Shown piece after piece: positions 41,604-50,389 of a DNA stretch of 64,000 bases. The notes beneath the pieces were generated by a model, which worked only from the letters and a program-made list of their open reading frames with translations, did not search any database and was not told the origin of the DNA. The DNA is from JAJDTT01 sp022827025 (GTDB taxonomy: Bacteria; Acidobacteriota; UBA6911; RPQK01; JAJDTT01). A program made the translations under genes and the position numbers. Positions within the stretch are counted from its first letter, which is position 1. Each line of letters opens with the position of its first letter. The stretch is taken from positions 434,001-498,000 of the forward strand of contig OZ241897.1 of the NCBI GenBank assembly GCA_965203535.1. Direction: 5' to 3'.

Positions 41604-42506
41604 ATGCGTAAGTGGGGATTCCGGATTGCTCTTTCCGTCCTTTTGTTTCCGCTCGCCGGAGTGGACGGAACGGCCAAGAAATTAGAGACGGACGATCTGA
41701 TCGTCCTCCATCTAAAGGCCATGGGCGAGAACCCGGTGCGTAAGAATCGGGTGGCACAGGGATTGGGGACGTTGGACATCCGCGTCGGCGGCCTGGGTAA
41801 GCTGGGCGGTCCGGCCATGATTCTGGCGGAGGGGAACAAACTCCGGACCAGTTTCGGCTTCGGCCATATCCAGTATCCCAGGGAGCTCCTGATCCGGAAC
41901 GGCGACAAGTTGGACATCGCCTACATCACTCCCGGCATCCGTTCCCAGTTGGGCACCGCCCTCTGGATCCACTTCCCCCGACTGGCACAGGAGGGTCTCT
42001 ATGGAGGTGTCCTCACCACCGACTGGGCTCTGCTGGATCTCGAAAAGAGGCGCGCCAAGGTCCGCTACCGGGGGCTCAAGACGTTCGAGGACAGGAAGCT
42101 GCATGAGTTGGAGTATCGGCCCAAGAAGGGAGTGGAATACAGAATCCGGCTCTACTTCGAGCCTGAGACTTACCGACACGTGGCCAGCAGCTACCGCCTG
42201 ACCATTCCGGCCGGCGTGGGGCGGGGGTTGATGCACGTGCAACAAGGACCCGTCTTTGGCGCCGCCGACGGGCCCGCGGACAACACGCGGATCCAATTGA
42301 TAGAAACCTTTTCGGAATTCAAGGAAGTCGACGGGTTGACCCTGCCGCACCATTACCGGATCACCCTCAACGAGTCTGCGGCCACCGGCATGGACTCGGG
42401 TGCCGGCTTCGCCCCCCGTAACGGCTTCGCAGGGCACTGGGAGATCAAGATCGACCGCATTTCTCACAAACACCGGATCACCCCCCAGGCCTTCGCCATC
42501 AAATGA
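41604..42506 (+). CDS. Exported LolA-like paralog family, copy 5
   Basis: A 300-residue paralog, last of the array. Signal MRKWGFRIALSVLLFPLAG. Its ribosome site AAGAGGTGAATC overlaps the end of copy 4, showing tight coupling. The variable loop is short (QQGPVFGAADGPADN) as in copy 2, but an extra insert (SAATGMDSGAGFAPRNG) appears before the final GHWEIKIDRI stretch. It is convergent with the GMC oxidoreductase gene; the gap is 54 bp. Confidence 0.75.
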   Translation: MRKWGFRIALSVLLFPLAGVDGTAKKLETDDLIVLHLKAMGENPVRKNRVAQGLGTLDIRVGGLGKLGGPAMILAEGNKLRTSFGFGHIQYPRELLIRNGDKLDIAYITPGIRSQLGTALWIHFPRLAQEGLYGGVLTTDWALLDLEKRRAKVRYRGLKTFEDRKLHELEYRPKKGVEYRIRLYFEPETYRHVASSYRLTIPAGVGRGLMHVQQGPVFGAADGPADNTRIQLIETFSEFKEVDGLTLPHHYRITLNESAATGMDSGAGFAPRNGFAGHWEIKIDRISHKHRITPQAFAIK

Positions 42507-42560
42507 ACATCACCTGCGTCTCGCTGACTCGACACTCGGAAAAGTGACGTCGGGAAGTTC

Positions 42561-44255
42561 TCAGACTTCGTCCCTGCGGAACCGCTCCAACAGGTGATCG
42601 CAGGCCCGGACCGTGAGGGCCATCATGGTCAGGGTGGGGTTCTGGCAGCCGGCGCTCACGAAACAGGCTCCGTCGGTGACCAGCAGGTTGTCGATGTCGT
42701 GGCACCGGTTGTAGGCGTTCAGCACCGACTTGGCCGGATCGTGGCCCATTCGGGCCGTTCCGACTTCGTGAATCGCCATTCCCGGAGTGGTTGTCCGGGC
42801 ATTGACCTTGATGTTGCGAGCCCCGGTCGCCTCCAGCAATTCGGCCGCCGTAGTGGCCGCGTCCTCCATCATGGCCGCCTCGTTGGGACCGTGGGTCATA
42901 TGGATCCTGAGAGCCGGGATCCCCCAGGCGTCCTTCTTCTGCGGGTCGATCTCACAGTAGTTGTCCAGCCGGGCCAGGGACTCTCCGAACCCGCTCAGCC
43001 GGATCATGTAGAAGCCCTCCTTGACGGCCGCCTTGTAGGACGCTCCGAAACCTTCCGCGTCGAACCGGAAGCTGGGTGAGCTCCCCCCCTGGAAGCCGTA
43101 GCCCCGGATGAACCGGGGGTGCTTCTTCTGTCCCGCCAGATTCCGGAACCGGATCATGTAGATCCCATTGGGGCGCCGCGGGTCCGACGCCCGCTTCCGG
43201 ACGGAGAACTGGGGCAGTTCCCCCGCAGCGCCGGCGCCCACCACATGGTCCATGAGGTACTTCCCCAGCAGTCCGCTGGAATTGCCGAGACCGTTGGGGT
43301 GTTCGCGAGTCGCCGAGTTGAACAGCAGCCGGGTCGATTCCAGGGCCTGGGCACACAGTATCACCGCCCGGCTTCGCACCTGGTAGGTCCGGCGCCGGTG
43401 ACGGTGGACGTAGGTGACGCCGCGGGCCCGGTTGCGGGACGAATCCATATCCACGTGGCTGACGATGGCGTCGGTGAGGAGCGTGCAGTTGCCGCTCTTC
43501 AGCGCGTCGGCCACGGTGGTGGCCGGACTGTTGAAGTAGGAAGCGGTCACGCAGCCCCGTTCGCAGGGGCCGCAATAGTGGCAGGCCGCGCGCCCGTTGA
43601 GGGGCTGCGTCAGGACGGCGGTCCGCCCGATGGTCAGGGTGCGGCCGAACTTTTCCCGCGCCCGGCTCCGGAGCAGCCGTTCTCCACAGGTCATGGACAT
43701 GGGGGGCAGAAACTGTCCGTCCGGCAGTTCGGGACGTCCCTCCGCCTGTCCACTGATGCCGACGTATTTCTCGACCCGGTCGTAGTAGGGAACCAATTCC
43801 CGATAGGAGACGGGCCAGTCGTCTCCGTATCCGTCGTGGCTGGCCGCCTTCAGGTCCAGGTCGCTGAGACGATAGCTCTGGCGACCCCAGACCATGCTCC
43901 TGCCTCCGACGATACGAAGCCGCTGCCAGGTGAACGGCTTGTCTTTGGGCGTGGTGTAAGGATTCTTCAGATCGTTGACGAACCAGTCGTAGTTGTACTC
44001 GGTGCAGGCGTAGCAGGCTTTTTGGATGGGACGCGTCCGCGCCAGTTCCGGCGAGTGGTTCCGGTACTCCAGCTTGTAGGCGGGCATGTGTTCGGTGAAT
44101 TCCCGGGGGGAGACCTTGCGGCCGGCCTCCAGCAGGACCACCTTCAGACCGGCCTCCGAGAGGACCTTGGCCGCCCAGCCTCCGGTGGCCCCCGATCCCA
44201 CGACGGCCACGTCGTAGAGTTCGCCGTGGGGATCCTGGACCAAGGTGGAGCTCAC
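42561..44255 (-). CDS. GMC family oxidoreductase (gluconate dehydrogenase-type large subunit)
   Basis: A 564-residue flavoprotein. The start is GTG at 44255; it overlaps the stop codon of the small-subunit gene as GTGA. YDVAVVGSGATGGWAAKVL is the FAD loop, RIVGGRSMVWGRQSYR is a GMC signature stretch, and the C-terminal MAIHEVGTARMGHDPAKSVLN plus QNPTLTMMALTVRACDHL carries the expected His/Asn active-site pair. A cysteine-rich CHYCGPCERGC lies in the middle. It oxidises a sugar or alcohol and probably passes electrons via cytochrome c. No Tat signal is on this subunit; it is likely exported with its partner. Confidence 0.9.
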   Translation of the reverse strand: MSSTLVQDPHGELYDVAVVGSGATGGWAAKVLSEAGLKVVLLEAGRKVSPREFTEHMPAYKLEYRNHSPELARTRPIQKACYACTEYNYDWFVNDLKNPYTTPKDKPFTWQRLRIVGGRSMVWGRQSYRLSDLDLKAASHDGYGDDWPVSYRELVPYYDRVEKYVGISGQAEGRPELPDGQFLPPMSMTCGERLLRSRAREKFGRTLTIGRTAVLTQPLNGRAACHYCGPCERGCVTASYFNSPATTVADALKSGNCTLLTDAIVSHVDMDSSRNRARGVTYVHRHRRRTYQVRSRAVILCAQALESTRLLFNSATREHPNGLGNSSGLLGKYLMDHVVGAGAAGELPQFSVRKRASDPRRPNGIYMIRFRNLAGQKKHPRFIRGYGFQGGSSPSFRFDAEGFGASYKAAVKEGFYMIRLSGFGESLARLDNYCEIDPQKKDAWGIPALRIHMTHGPNEAAMMEDAATTAAELLEATGARNIKVNARTTTPGMAIHEVGTARMGHDPAKSVLNAYNRCHDIDNLLVTDGACFVSAGCQNPTLTMMALTVRACDHLLERFRRDEV

Positions 44256-44845
44256 TTGTGATAACCCTCGGGATGCGGACAACCGGGAAAGGACCCGGAC
44301 ATGGCGTCTTCGCTCCATCCCAGTTCCTTCAGACCCGCCTCCGAGTTGTAGAAGGCTCGACTGATCCAGTCCTTCAAGGTCAGGAAGTGGGAGTGGCCGG
44401 GGAACTCGGACCGGTTGTCCTTCCAGGTCACCAGCTTGTGGGGATAGGCGACGAAATTGAGAAACTCCAATTGGCTCTCGCCGGGCAGGTGGACGAAGGC
44501 CGCACCGTAGCGTCTCAGGCACTCCCCGTCGAACCAGGCCAGGCTGTCCAGGAACCGGCTCTGCGTTTCCCGGGACTCGCTGGCCAGGAGCCTGTCGATG
44601 AAGCGGTTGACCAGAGCGGCCTTGGCCCCCGGCGTGTCGGTCTCGGGAATGATGAGGTCACTCAGCCGGATCAGGGTGTCGTTCTGGTGGGCGTCCAGGA
44701 AGACGGGTGTCCAGTCGGGAGAGGCCAACTCGGTAGAGGCATCGTAGCCGGGAGGAAATTCCCGGGCCCGAACCGGCGCCGCCCCGGCCAGGGCCGCCGT
44801 CAGCGACCCCCAGAGGGACCGTCCAAAGAATTCGCGGCGCTTCAT
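44252..44845 (-). CDS. Tat-exported gluconate 2-dehydrogenase subunit 3 family protein
   Basis: A 197-residue protein starting MKRREFFGRSLWGSLTAAL, a twin-arginine signal. The ATG at 44845 is supported by GGGAGGCGGG upstream. LIIPETDTPGAKAALVNRFIDRLLA matches the gluconate 2-dehydrogenase subunit 3 family, whose members carry the large GMC subunit through the Tat pathway. Its TGA overlaps the GTG start of the large subunit, showing that the two form a complex. A cytochrome subunit is not adjacent, although a 1012-residue cytochrome c protein starts 1.6 kb away. Confidence 0.88.
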   Translation of the reverse strand: MKRREFFGRSLWGSLTAALAGAAPVRAREFPPGYDASTELASPDWTPVFLDAHQNDTLIRLSDLIIPETDTPGAKAALVNRFIDRLLASESRETQSRFLDSLAWFDGECLRRYGAAFVHLPGESQLEFLNFVAYPHKLVTWKDNRSEFPGHSHFLTLKDWISRAFYNSEAGLKELGWSEDAMSGSFPGCPHPEGYHK

Positions 44846-44947
44846 GATCCCGCCTCCCGGCTTTGAGAATATCCCGACCGGGACCATATAATCCATCCGA
44901 TTCAGCCAACTGACAAGGCGCTCGCTGTCGTCCCGGACTGATCGGCC

Positions 44948-44980
44948 CGGGGAGGGCGACCACACACAAGGGTCGCCCCT
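44948..44980. repeat. Dispersed palindromic repeat, GGGCGACC type
   Basis: CCGGGGAGGGCGACCACACACAAGGGTCGCCCCTG forms a stem of GGGCGACC with GGTCGCCC, a sister of the 22-bp-period repeats at 19032-19074. It lies in the 250-bp gap (44846-45095) between divergent genes; nothing else is visible there. Confidence 0.6.
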
Positions 44981-45095
44981 GCGAGCAGCTCTTCCATTCA
45001 CGAAATATTCGGTCGATCTGAACCGGGGCCGGCAGAACCCTCTTCACTGCCCCTCGCTTGTGGATCACCGGGGGCATCATTACCATGACAGCAGC

Positions 45096-46457
45096 ATGAC
45101 GGCGACTGCCGCAGATCGAACGGGCGACTGGAACCGGCGGCGCTGGATGGCCGCCGCCGCGGGCGTGACGGGACTGGCCGGCGTCGAGGACATGGCCCTG
45201 GCCTTCTCTCCGGCGGCCTACGGCGTGAGGCGAAGCGGCCGGCCCCGGTCCGAGGGGCCCCGGAGCCGGATGAAGATCGGCTCCTTCGAGACCACCCTGG
45301 TGGCGTCGCCCGACCCCGCGCTGCTGAATTCCTGGAACGTCCACGACACCCACTTCCAGCGGGCGATCCTGGAATTGGAGACCACGGACGGCTACACGGG
45401 AGTGGCCGAGATCGGGGGCGCGGCATTTCAGGCCCTCCAGGCCGCCCGCGACACCGTACTGGGACAGGATCCATTCGAGATCGAATATTTCCGCCGCAGC
45501 CTCTCCCATCGTTCCGAATTCGCCCCGAGGCACAACGCGGAAACCCTGGCCGCGGTGGAAATCGCCTGCCTGGACCTGATCGGAAAGGTGATCGACCGGC
45601 CGGTCGTCGATCTGATCGGCGGCCCCTTCCGCAAGGAGGCTCCCTTTTCGGCCTACAACTTTTTCGTCCTCCCGGAGGAGGGCGGACCGGACATCACGAC
45701 TCCCGAAGCCATGGCGCAGGAGTTCCTGGACTTTCACCGGGACCACGGGTTCACGACCTGCAAGTTCAAGGGGGGCGTTCTGAAGCCCGAGCTGGAGGTC
45801 GAAGCCTTGACCCGCATCCGTGAGGCCATGCCCCAGGCCAAGCTTCGCATCGACCCGAACGCGTCGTGGAGCGTGGAAACCTCGGTCCGGGTCGCCCGCC
45901 GGCTGGAGCCGCTGGGGATGGAATACCTGGAGGATCCCACGCCGGGTCAGGAGGGCATGGCCGAGGTGCGCCAGCAGACGTCCATTCCCCTGGCCACCAA
46001 CATGTGCGTCACCCGCATGGAGCACATCCGGCCCGGTTACGACCGGGGGGCCATCGACATCGTGTTGCTGGATCCGCATTACATGGGCGGGCTCAACAAC
46101 GTCCGGCACTGGGCGTCGACGTGCGAGGCGCTGGGGTGGGGCTGCTCCGGCCACAGCAACAACTACCTGGGCATCTCCATGGCCACCCAGGTCCACATGG
46201 TCTGCGCCATCTCCCACATCACCTACGACGTGGATTCGCACTATCCGTGGACCACTCAAGACATCATCCGGGGCGGCATGCTCCGCTTCCGCGACGGCAA
46301 GATGGCGCTCCCCCCAGGTCCCGGCCTCGGCGTCGAGATCGACCCGGACAAGAAGGCCATGCTGGCCGAGAACGTGGCCCGCACCCGGCCCCGGCACGAT
46401 CTGCTCCATCAATGGGACCCCGGCTACCCCAAGGACCGTCATGGCGTCCGCTGGTAG
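45096..46457 (+). CDS. Tat-exported enolase-superfamily dehydratase (glucarate dehydratase-like)
   Basis: A 453-residue protein. MTATAADRTGDWNRRRWMAA carries a twin-arginine-like signal, unusual for this normally cytoplasmic family. The enolase-superfamily catalytic residues fit the glucarate dehydratase group: KxK at Lys223/Lys225 (CKFKGG), metal ligands Asp253 (RIDPNASWS), Glu279 (EYLEDP) and Asn302 (LATNM), and His353 in GHSNNYLGISMA. Family members remove water from glucarate or related sugar acids. The ATG at 45096 is chosen over a GTG at 45060. It precedes the large cytochrome c protein by 30 bp, so the two may be co-transcribed for sugar-acid oxidation. Confidence 0.85.
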   Translation: MTATAADRTGDWNRRRWMAAAAGVTGLAGVEDMALAFSPAAYGVRRSGRPRSEGPRSRMKIGSFETTLVASPDPALLNSWNVHDTHFQRAILELETTDGYTGVAEIGGAAFQALQAARDTVLGQDPFEIEYFRRSLSHRSEFAPRHNAETLAAVEIACLDLIGKVIDRPVVDLIGGPFRKEAPFSAYNFFVLPEEGGPDITTPEAMAQEFLDFHRDHGFTTCKFKGGVLKPELEVEALTRIREAMPQAKLRIDPNASWSVETSVRVARRLEPLGMEYLEDPTPGQEGMAEVRQQTSIPLATNMCVTRMEHIRPGYDRGAIDIVLLDPHYMGGLNNVRHWASTCEALGWGCSGHSNNYLGISMATQVHMVCAISHITYDVDSHYPWTTQDIIRGGMLRFRDGKMALPPGPGLGVEIDPDKKAMLAENVARTRPRHDLLHQWDPGYPKDRHGVRW

Positions 46458-46487
46458 ACCGGGCGTCGGAAACTCGGTTGAATCCAC

Positions 46488-49400
46488 ATGAATCGATCCC
46501 TGATCCCGATTCTCGGTCTACTTCTGTCGAGCACCGGCTGCGGACCGGACCCCGCCTCGACACCGCCCTCTCCGGAGGAAATGCTGGAAACCTTTCGCAT
46601 CAGCGACGAGTTCCGGGTGGAGATCTTCGCCGCCGAGCCGGACGTGACGGATCCGGTGGACATGGCCTTCGACGAGCAGGGACGGGCGTGGGTCGCCGAA
46701 ATGAGGGACTATCCCTACCAACCCCCTGAGGGGGGACCGTTCCTGAGCCGGGTCCGAGTCCTGGAAGACCGGGACGGGGACGGCCGGGCGGACCACTCCA
46801 CCATCTTCGCCGAAGGGCTGTCCAACGTGAAGAGCGTCCTCCCGTGGAAGGACGGCCTGCTGGTGAGTTCGGCGCCCCACATCCTTTACCTGCGGGACAC
46901 CGACGGAAACTTGAGAGCGGATGAGACGACTCCGCTCTTCAGCGGGTTCACGATCCTGGTGGACCCGGAGGGACAGCTCAGCAACCTGCGCTTCGGGATC
47001 GACAACTGGATCTACGCCGCCAACGACAGCCAGGCGGGAATGATCACCTTCTCCCGCCGGCCCGGCGCCGAACCGGTTTCGGTCCTGAACGCCGACTTCA
47101 GGTTTCGTCTGGACCGGAATCTGTTCGAGGCGGCCTCGGGAGCCACCCGTTTCGGACTCAGCTTCGACGAGTGGGGCCATCGCTTCTTCTCCCAGTCCGG
47201 GAGACACCTTCACCACGTGGTGGCGGCCCGGCGCTATCTCCAACGCAACCTCTTTCTGACAGCTCCTCCCGTCACTCGGTTCATCTCCGAGCAGAATCGG
47301 CGCATATTCCAGCTCACCCCCGCGGAGGCCTGGCGCGAGGCGCGCACCCGGATGCGCCGGCGGCGCGCGCGGGAACTGGGGAGAGAACGGCAAACGGCTT
47401 CCACCGGATTCTTCAGTGGAGCGACGGGAGCCACCATCTACACCGGAGATACGTTTCCACCGCGCTTCGCGGGCAACGCGTTTGCCGGAGACGTGGCCGC
47501 CAACATCGTTCACCGCGACGTTGTCACCCCCAGCGGGGTCAGCTTCGTCGGCAAGCGGCCCGAGGAGGAACGGGACCGGGAGTTCATGGCTTCCACTTCT
47601 CGTTGGTTCCGCCCGGCCAGTTTCACCGTGGGTCCGGACGGCAACCTCTACGTGGTCGACATCTGCCGCCAGTACGTGGAGACTCCGGCTTCCATCCCCG
47701 AGCCCATCAAGGAGGGCCTCGACTTCTACGCCGGAATCAATCACGGACGCATCTACCGGATCGTGCCCCGGAATTCCGCCTCTCGGCCGTACGTCCGCCC
47801 GGAACTCCACAAAGCCGCCTCACCGGAGTTGGTCGCGCATCTCGCCTCGCCGAACCAGTGGTGGCGCCTCACCGCCCAACGTCTCCTCCTCCAGCGGCAG
47901 GACCGGTCCGCTCTTCCCGCGTTGAGAAAGATGGCGGGTGACCGGAAGAATCCCCGGGCCCGGCTCCACGCCCTCTATGCTCTGGAAGGCCTGTCCGCCC
48001 TGGAGGAATCCCTCGTCGGCGAGGCGCTGAGAGACGGCCATTCGGGCGTTCGGGAGCAGGCCGTCATTCTTGCCGAGAGGTTCCCCGGCCTTCTGGCCAA
48101 ACTGGTGAAGATGACGGGAGATCCGTCCCCCCGGGTCGCCTTCCAACTCTCCCTGAGCCTGGGTGAATTTTCCGGTCCCCGCCTGCGCGGCGCCTTCCGG
48201 GACCTGGTCGCCCGCCACGGAGAGGACCCGTGGCAGCGCGCCGCCGTCCTCAGTTCCGACGCCGGCTCCTCGCTCCCGCTTCTGGAATCGATGGTGGCCG
48301 AACGCGGCTATTTCAAGCATCCGACTCCGAACAAGACCGGCTTCCTGGAGGACCTGGCCGCCGTCGTGGGCGCCCGCAACCGGGGGCAGGAAGTGCAACG
48401 CCTGGTTCGCCTGTTGGCCCGGGCCCGGCCACTCAGACAGGAACGGTGGCAGATCGCGGGGCTCTCGGGGCTGACCCGCGGCCTGGAGCTGGGACAGGCA
48501 ATTCACCTGAAGCCGGCAGGCGCGGCCGGATCATTGCGCAGCCTGTTGGCGAGCCGTTCACAGGAGGTGCGCGACGCCGCGGCCAGAGTCGGCAAGCACT
48601 TCCGGGTTCCCTCGCTGGTGGCGGCCGCCAGGAAGGTCGTCCTGGACGAAACGCTTTCGTCGGCCCGGAGATCCAGCTCCGTCCGGATGCTCGCCGCCGC
48701 CTCCTACCGGGAGGTTGAGCCGGTCTTGGCGCGTGTCCTGACCGCCGCGGATCCGGAGTTGACGCGGGCCGCCCTGGACACCCTCTCCTATTTCGACGAC
48801 CCGGACGCCAGCCGCCTGGTCCTGGAAAAGTGGAGCACTTTCTCCCCGGATGCTCGTGCGGCTGCTCTGGCGATCCTGCTCAACCACCCCGCGCGGGTGC
48901 AGGCTCTGTTGAGCGCCGTCGAGAGCGGCGCCATCGAAAGGGCCGCGCTGGACCATCAGCAGACGCAGTTCTTGAGAAACCATCCCGGAGAGGAGATCCG
49001 CCGGCGAGCCCTTACAATCCTGCAGGCGGACACCACGGACCGGGATGCGCTGGTCGAGGAGTACCTGCCGGTCCTGGAGCTGGATGCCGATCCCCTTAAC
49101 GGCGGAAAGGTCTTTCGGAGGGAATGCGCCCGCTGCCATGAACCTGATCAGGGCGTCGGAGTGGGACCGGGGCTGAGGACGGCGGTCCAGGGCCATACGC
49201 GCGAACAGCTCCTTTTCGACATCCTGAATCCCAGCGGGCTCATCCTGTCCAGCTATCAGAACTACATCGTCACCACCCGTGACGGCAGGGTCTATGGAGG
49301 AATCATCTCCGCCGAGACTCCCGGCACTCTCACCCTGCGGAGCGGGCCGAATCAGGAGGAAATCCTCCTCCGGGGCCGAATCGCCGAAATCCGCGCTTCG

Positions 49401-49526
49401 GAGGTGTCGGTCATGCCCGAAGGTTTCGAGGAGAACCTGACCCGCCAGGAACTGGCCGACGTCATCTCGTTCATGCAGGCGGGATACCTGATCCCCGAGG
49501 AACTGGCCGCGCCGAGAGACAATTGA
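46488..49526 (+). CDS. PVC-type membrane-bound dehydrogenase with HEAT repeats and cytochrome c
   Basis: A 1012-residue lipoprotein-like protein: LLLSSTGCG is a lipobox. Residues ~30-430 form a glucose/sorbosone-dehydrogenase-like beta-propeller (FRVEIFAAEPDVTDPVDMAFDEQGRAWV, DRDGDGRAD, TVGPDGNLYVVDICRQYVE). Residues ~440-850 are HEAT-like repeats. A single heme site CARCH is at residues 880-884, followed by GVGVGPGLRTAVQGHTREQL and the terminal domain ending in the VMPEGFEENLTRQELADVISFM pattern. The same ending is found in the protein at 1-1461. It probably oxidises a sugar outside the cytoplasm and passes electrons to the heme. Good candidate electron partner of the Tat-exported enzymes nearby. 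Confidence 0.9.
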   Translation: MNRSLIPILGLLLSSTGCGPDPASTPPSPEEMLETFRISDEFRVEIFAAEPDVTDPVDMAFDEQGRAWVAEMRDYPYQPPEGGPFLSRVRVLEDRDGDGRADHSTIFAEGLSNVKSVLPWKDGLLVSSAPHILYLRDTDGNLRADETTPLFSGFTILVDPEGQLSNLRFGIDNWIYAANDSQAGMITFSRRPGAEPVSVLNADFRFRLDRNLFEAASGATRFGLSFDEWGHRFFSQSGRHLHHVVAARRYLQRNLFLTAPPVTRFISEQNRRIFQLTPAEAWREARTRMRRRRARELGRERQTASTGFFSGATGATIYTGDTFPPRFAGNAFAGDVAANIVHRDVVTPSGVSFVGKRPEEERDREFMASTSRWFRPASFTVGPDGNLYVVDICRQYVETPASIPEPIKEGLDFYAGINHGRIYRIVPRNSASRPYVRPELHKAASPELVAHLASPNQWWRLTAQRLLLQRQDRSALPALRKMAGDRKNPRARLHALYALEGLSALEESLVGEALRDGHSGVREQAVILAERFPGLLAKLVKMTGDPSPRVAFQLSLSLGEFSGPRLRGAFRDLVARHGEDPWQRAAVLSSDAGSSLPLLESMVAERGYFKHPTPNKTGFLEDLAAVVGARNRGQEVQRLVRLLARARPLRQERWQIAGLSGLTRGLELGQAIHLKPAGAAGSLRSLLASRSQEVRDAAARVGKHFRVPSLVAAARKVVLDETLSSARRSSSVRMLAAASYREVEPVLARVLTAADPELTRAALDTLSYFDDPDASRLVLEKWSTFSPDARAAALAILLNHPARVQALLSAVESGAIERAALDHQQTQFLRNHPGEEIRRRALTILQADTTDRDALVEEYLPVLELDADPLNGGKVFRRECARCHEPDQGVGVGPGLRTAVQGHTREQLLFDILNPSGLILSSYQNYIVTTRDGRVYGGIISAETPGTLTLRSGPNQEEILLRGRIAEIRASEVSVMPEGFEENLTRQELADVISFMQAGYLIPEELAAPRDN

Positions 49527-49687
49527 ACGCCATGCCGGCGGTTGGAAACCGCCGCTTCCATGTCACAGGTCTTTTCCACACTTGACTCGCCGGACCCACA
49601 AATTGTTTAACGGACTCTTCATTCCTCCTTTAAAATGCCGCTGTAAACTTCCATCGGCACTGGACCAGCCGAGATGGAAGCAACGCC

Positions 49688-50389
49688 ATGAAGAACGGCA
49701 AGAAAATCATCGTCATCGAGGATGAACCCGATATCCAGGAGGTCATCGTTCACAACCTCCTGAGAGACGGGTACCAGGTGGACGCGACTCCGAATGGGGA
49801 ACGGGGCCTGGAACTGGTCCGCAGTCTGGAGCCCGACCTGGTTCTGTTGGACCTGATGCTCCCCGGCCTGGACGGAGTCGAGATCTGCCGCCGCATGAAG
49901 ACCGACCCTCGTACACGAACGGTTTCCATCATCATGGTCACGGCCCGCGGGGAAGAAAGCGACGTCGTCCTGGGATTGGGCCTGGGCGCCGACGACTACG
50001 TATGCAAGCCCTTCAGCCCCAGGGAGCTCATGGAGCGGGTCAAGGCGGTGCTCCGCAGGGGACCACTCCAGGACCAGCAGAGCCGGGAACGAATCGTCGT
50101 GGGAGATGTCGTGATCGATGCCGGACGCCACGAAGTGCGAGTCGCCGGCCGGCGGATCGATCTGACCGCTTCCGAGTTTCGCCTCTTGCACTGCCTGGCA
50201 TCTCAGCCTGGCCGTGTCTTCACCCGGGACCAACTCTTGAACCGGGTGGTGGGAGAAGATACCTTCATTGATGATCGCAACATCGACGTCCATGTCGGTG
50301 CAGTCCGCCGGAAGCTGGGGGCTCACAGGTATCTGGTCGAGACCGTCCGGGGCGTGGGCTACCGCTTCCACGACGAATACATGCAGTAG
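49688..50389 (+). CDS. OmpR/PhoB family response regulator
   Basis: A 233-residue two-domain regulator. The receiver has the acidic pocket (IEDEPD, residues 10-15), phosphorylation site Asp55 (LVLLDLMLPG), and the lysine of CKPFSPREL. The C-terminal winged helix (LTASEFRLLHCLASQPGRVFTRDQLLNRV, DRNIDVHVGAVRRKLG) matches PhoB closely. The adjacent kinase starts at the next base, giving a two-gene operon. PhoB usually answers low phosphate, but no pst, phoA or other phosphate gene is in the window, so the signal is not proven. Confidence 0.92.
   Translation: MKNGKKIIVIEDEPDIQEVIVHNLLRDGYQVDATPNGERGLELVRSLEPDLVLLDLMLPGLDGVEICRRMKTDPRTRTVSIIMVTARGEESDVVLGLGLGADDYVCKPFSPRELMERVKAVLRRGPLQDQQSRERIVVGDVVIDAGRHEVRVAGRRIDLTASEFRLLHCLASQPGRVFTRDQLLNRVVGEDTFIDDRNIDVHVGAVRRKLGAHRYLVETVRGVGYRFHDEYMQ

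Noticed and set aside
49560..49687. PhoB box upstream of the regulator
   Set aside because: CTGTAAACTTCCAT only weakly resembles the consensus half-sites.
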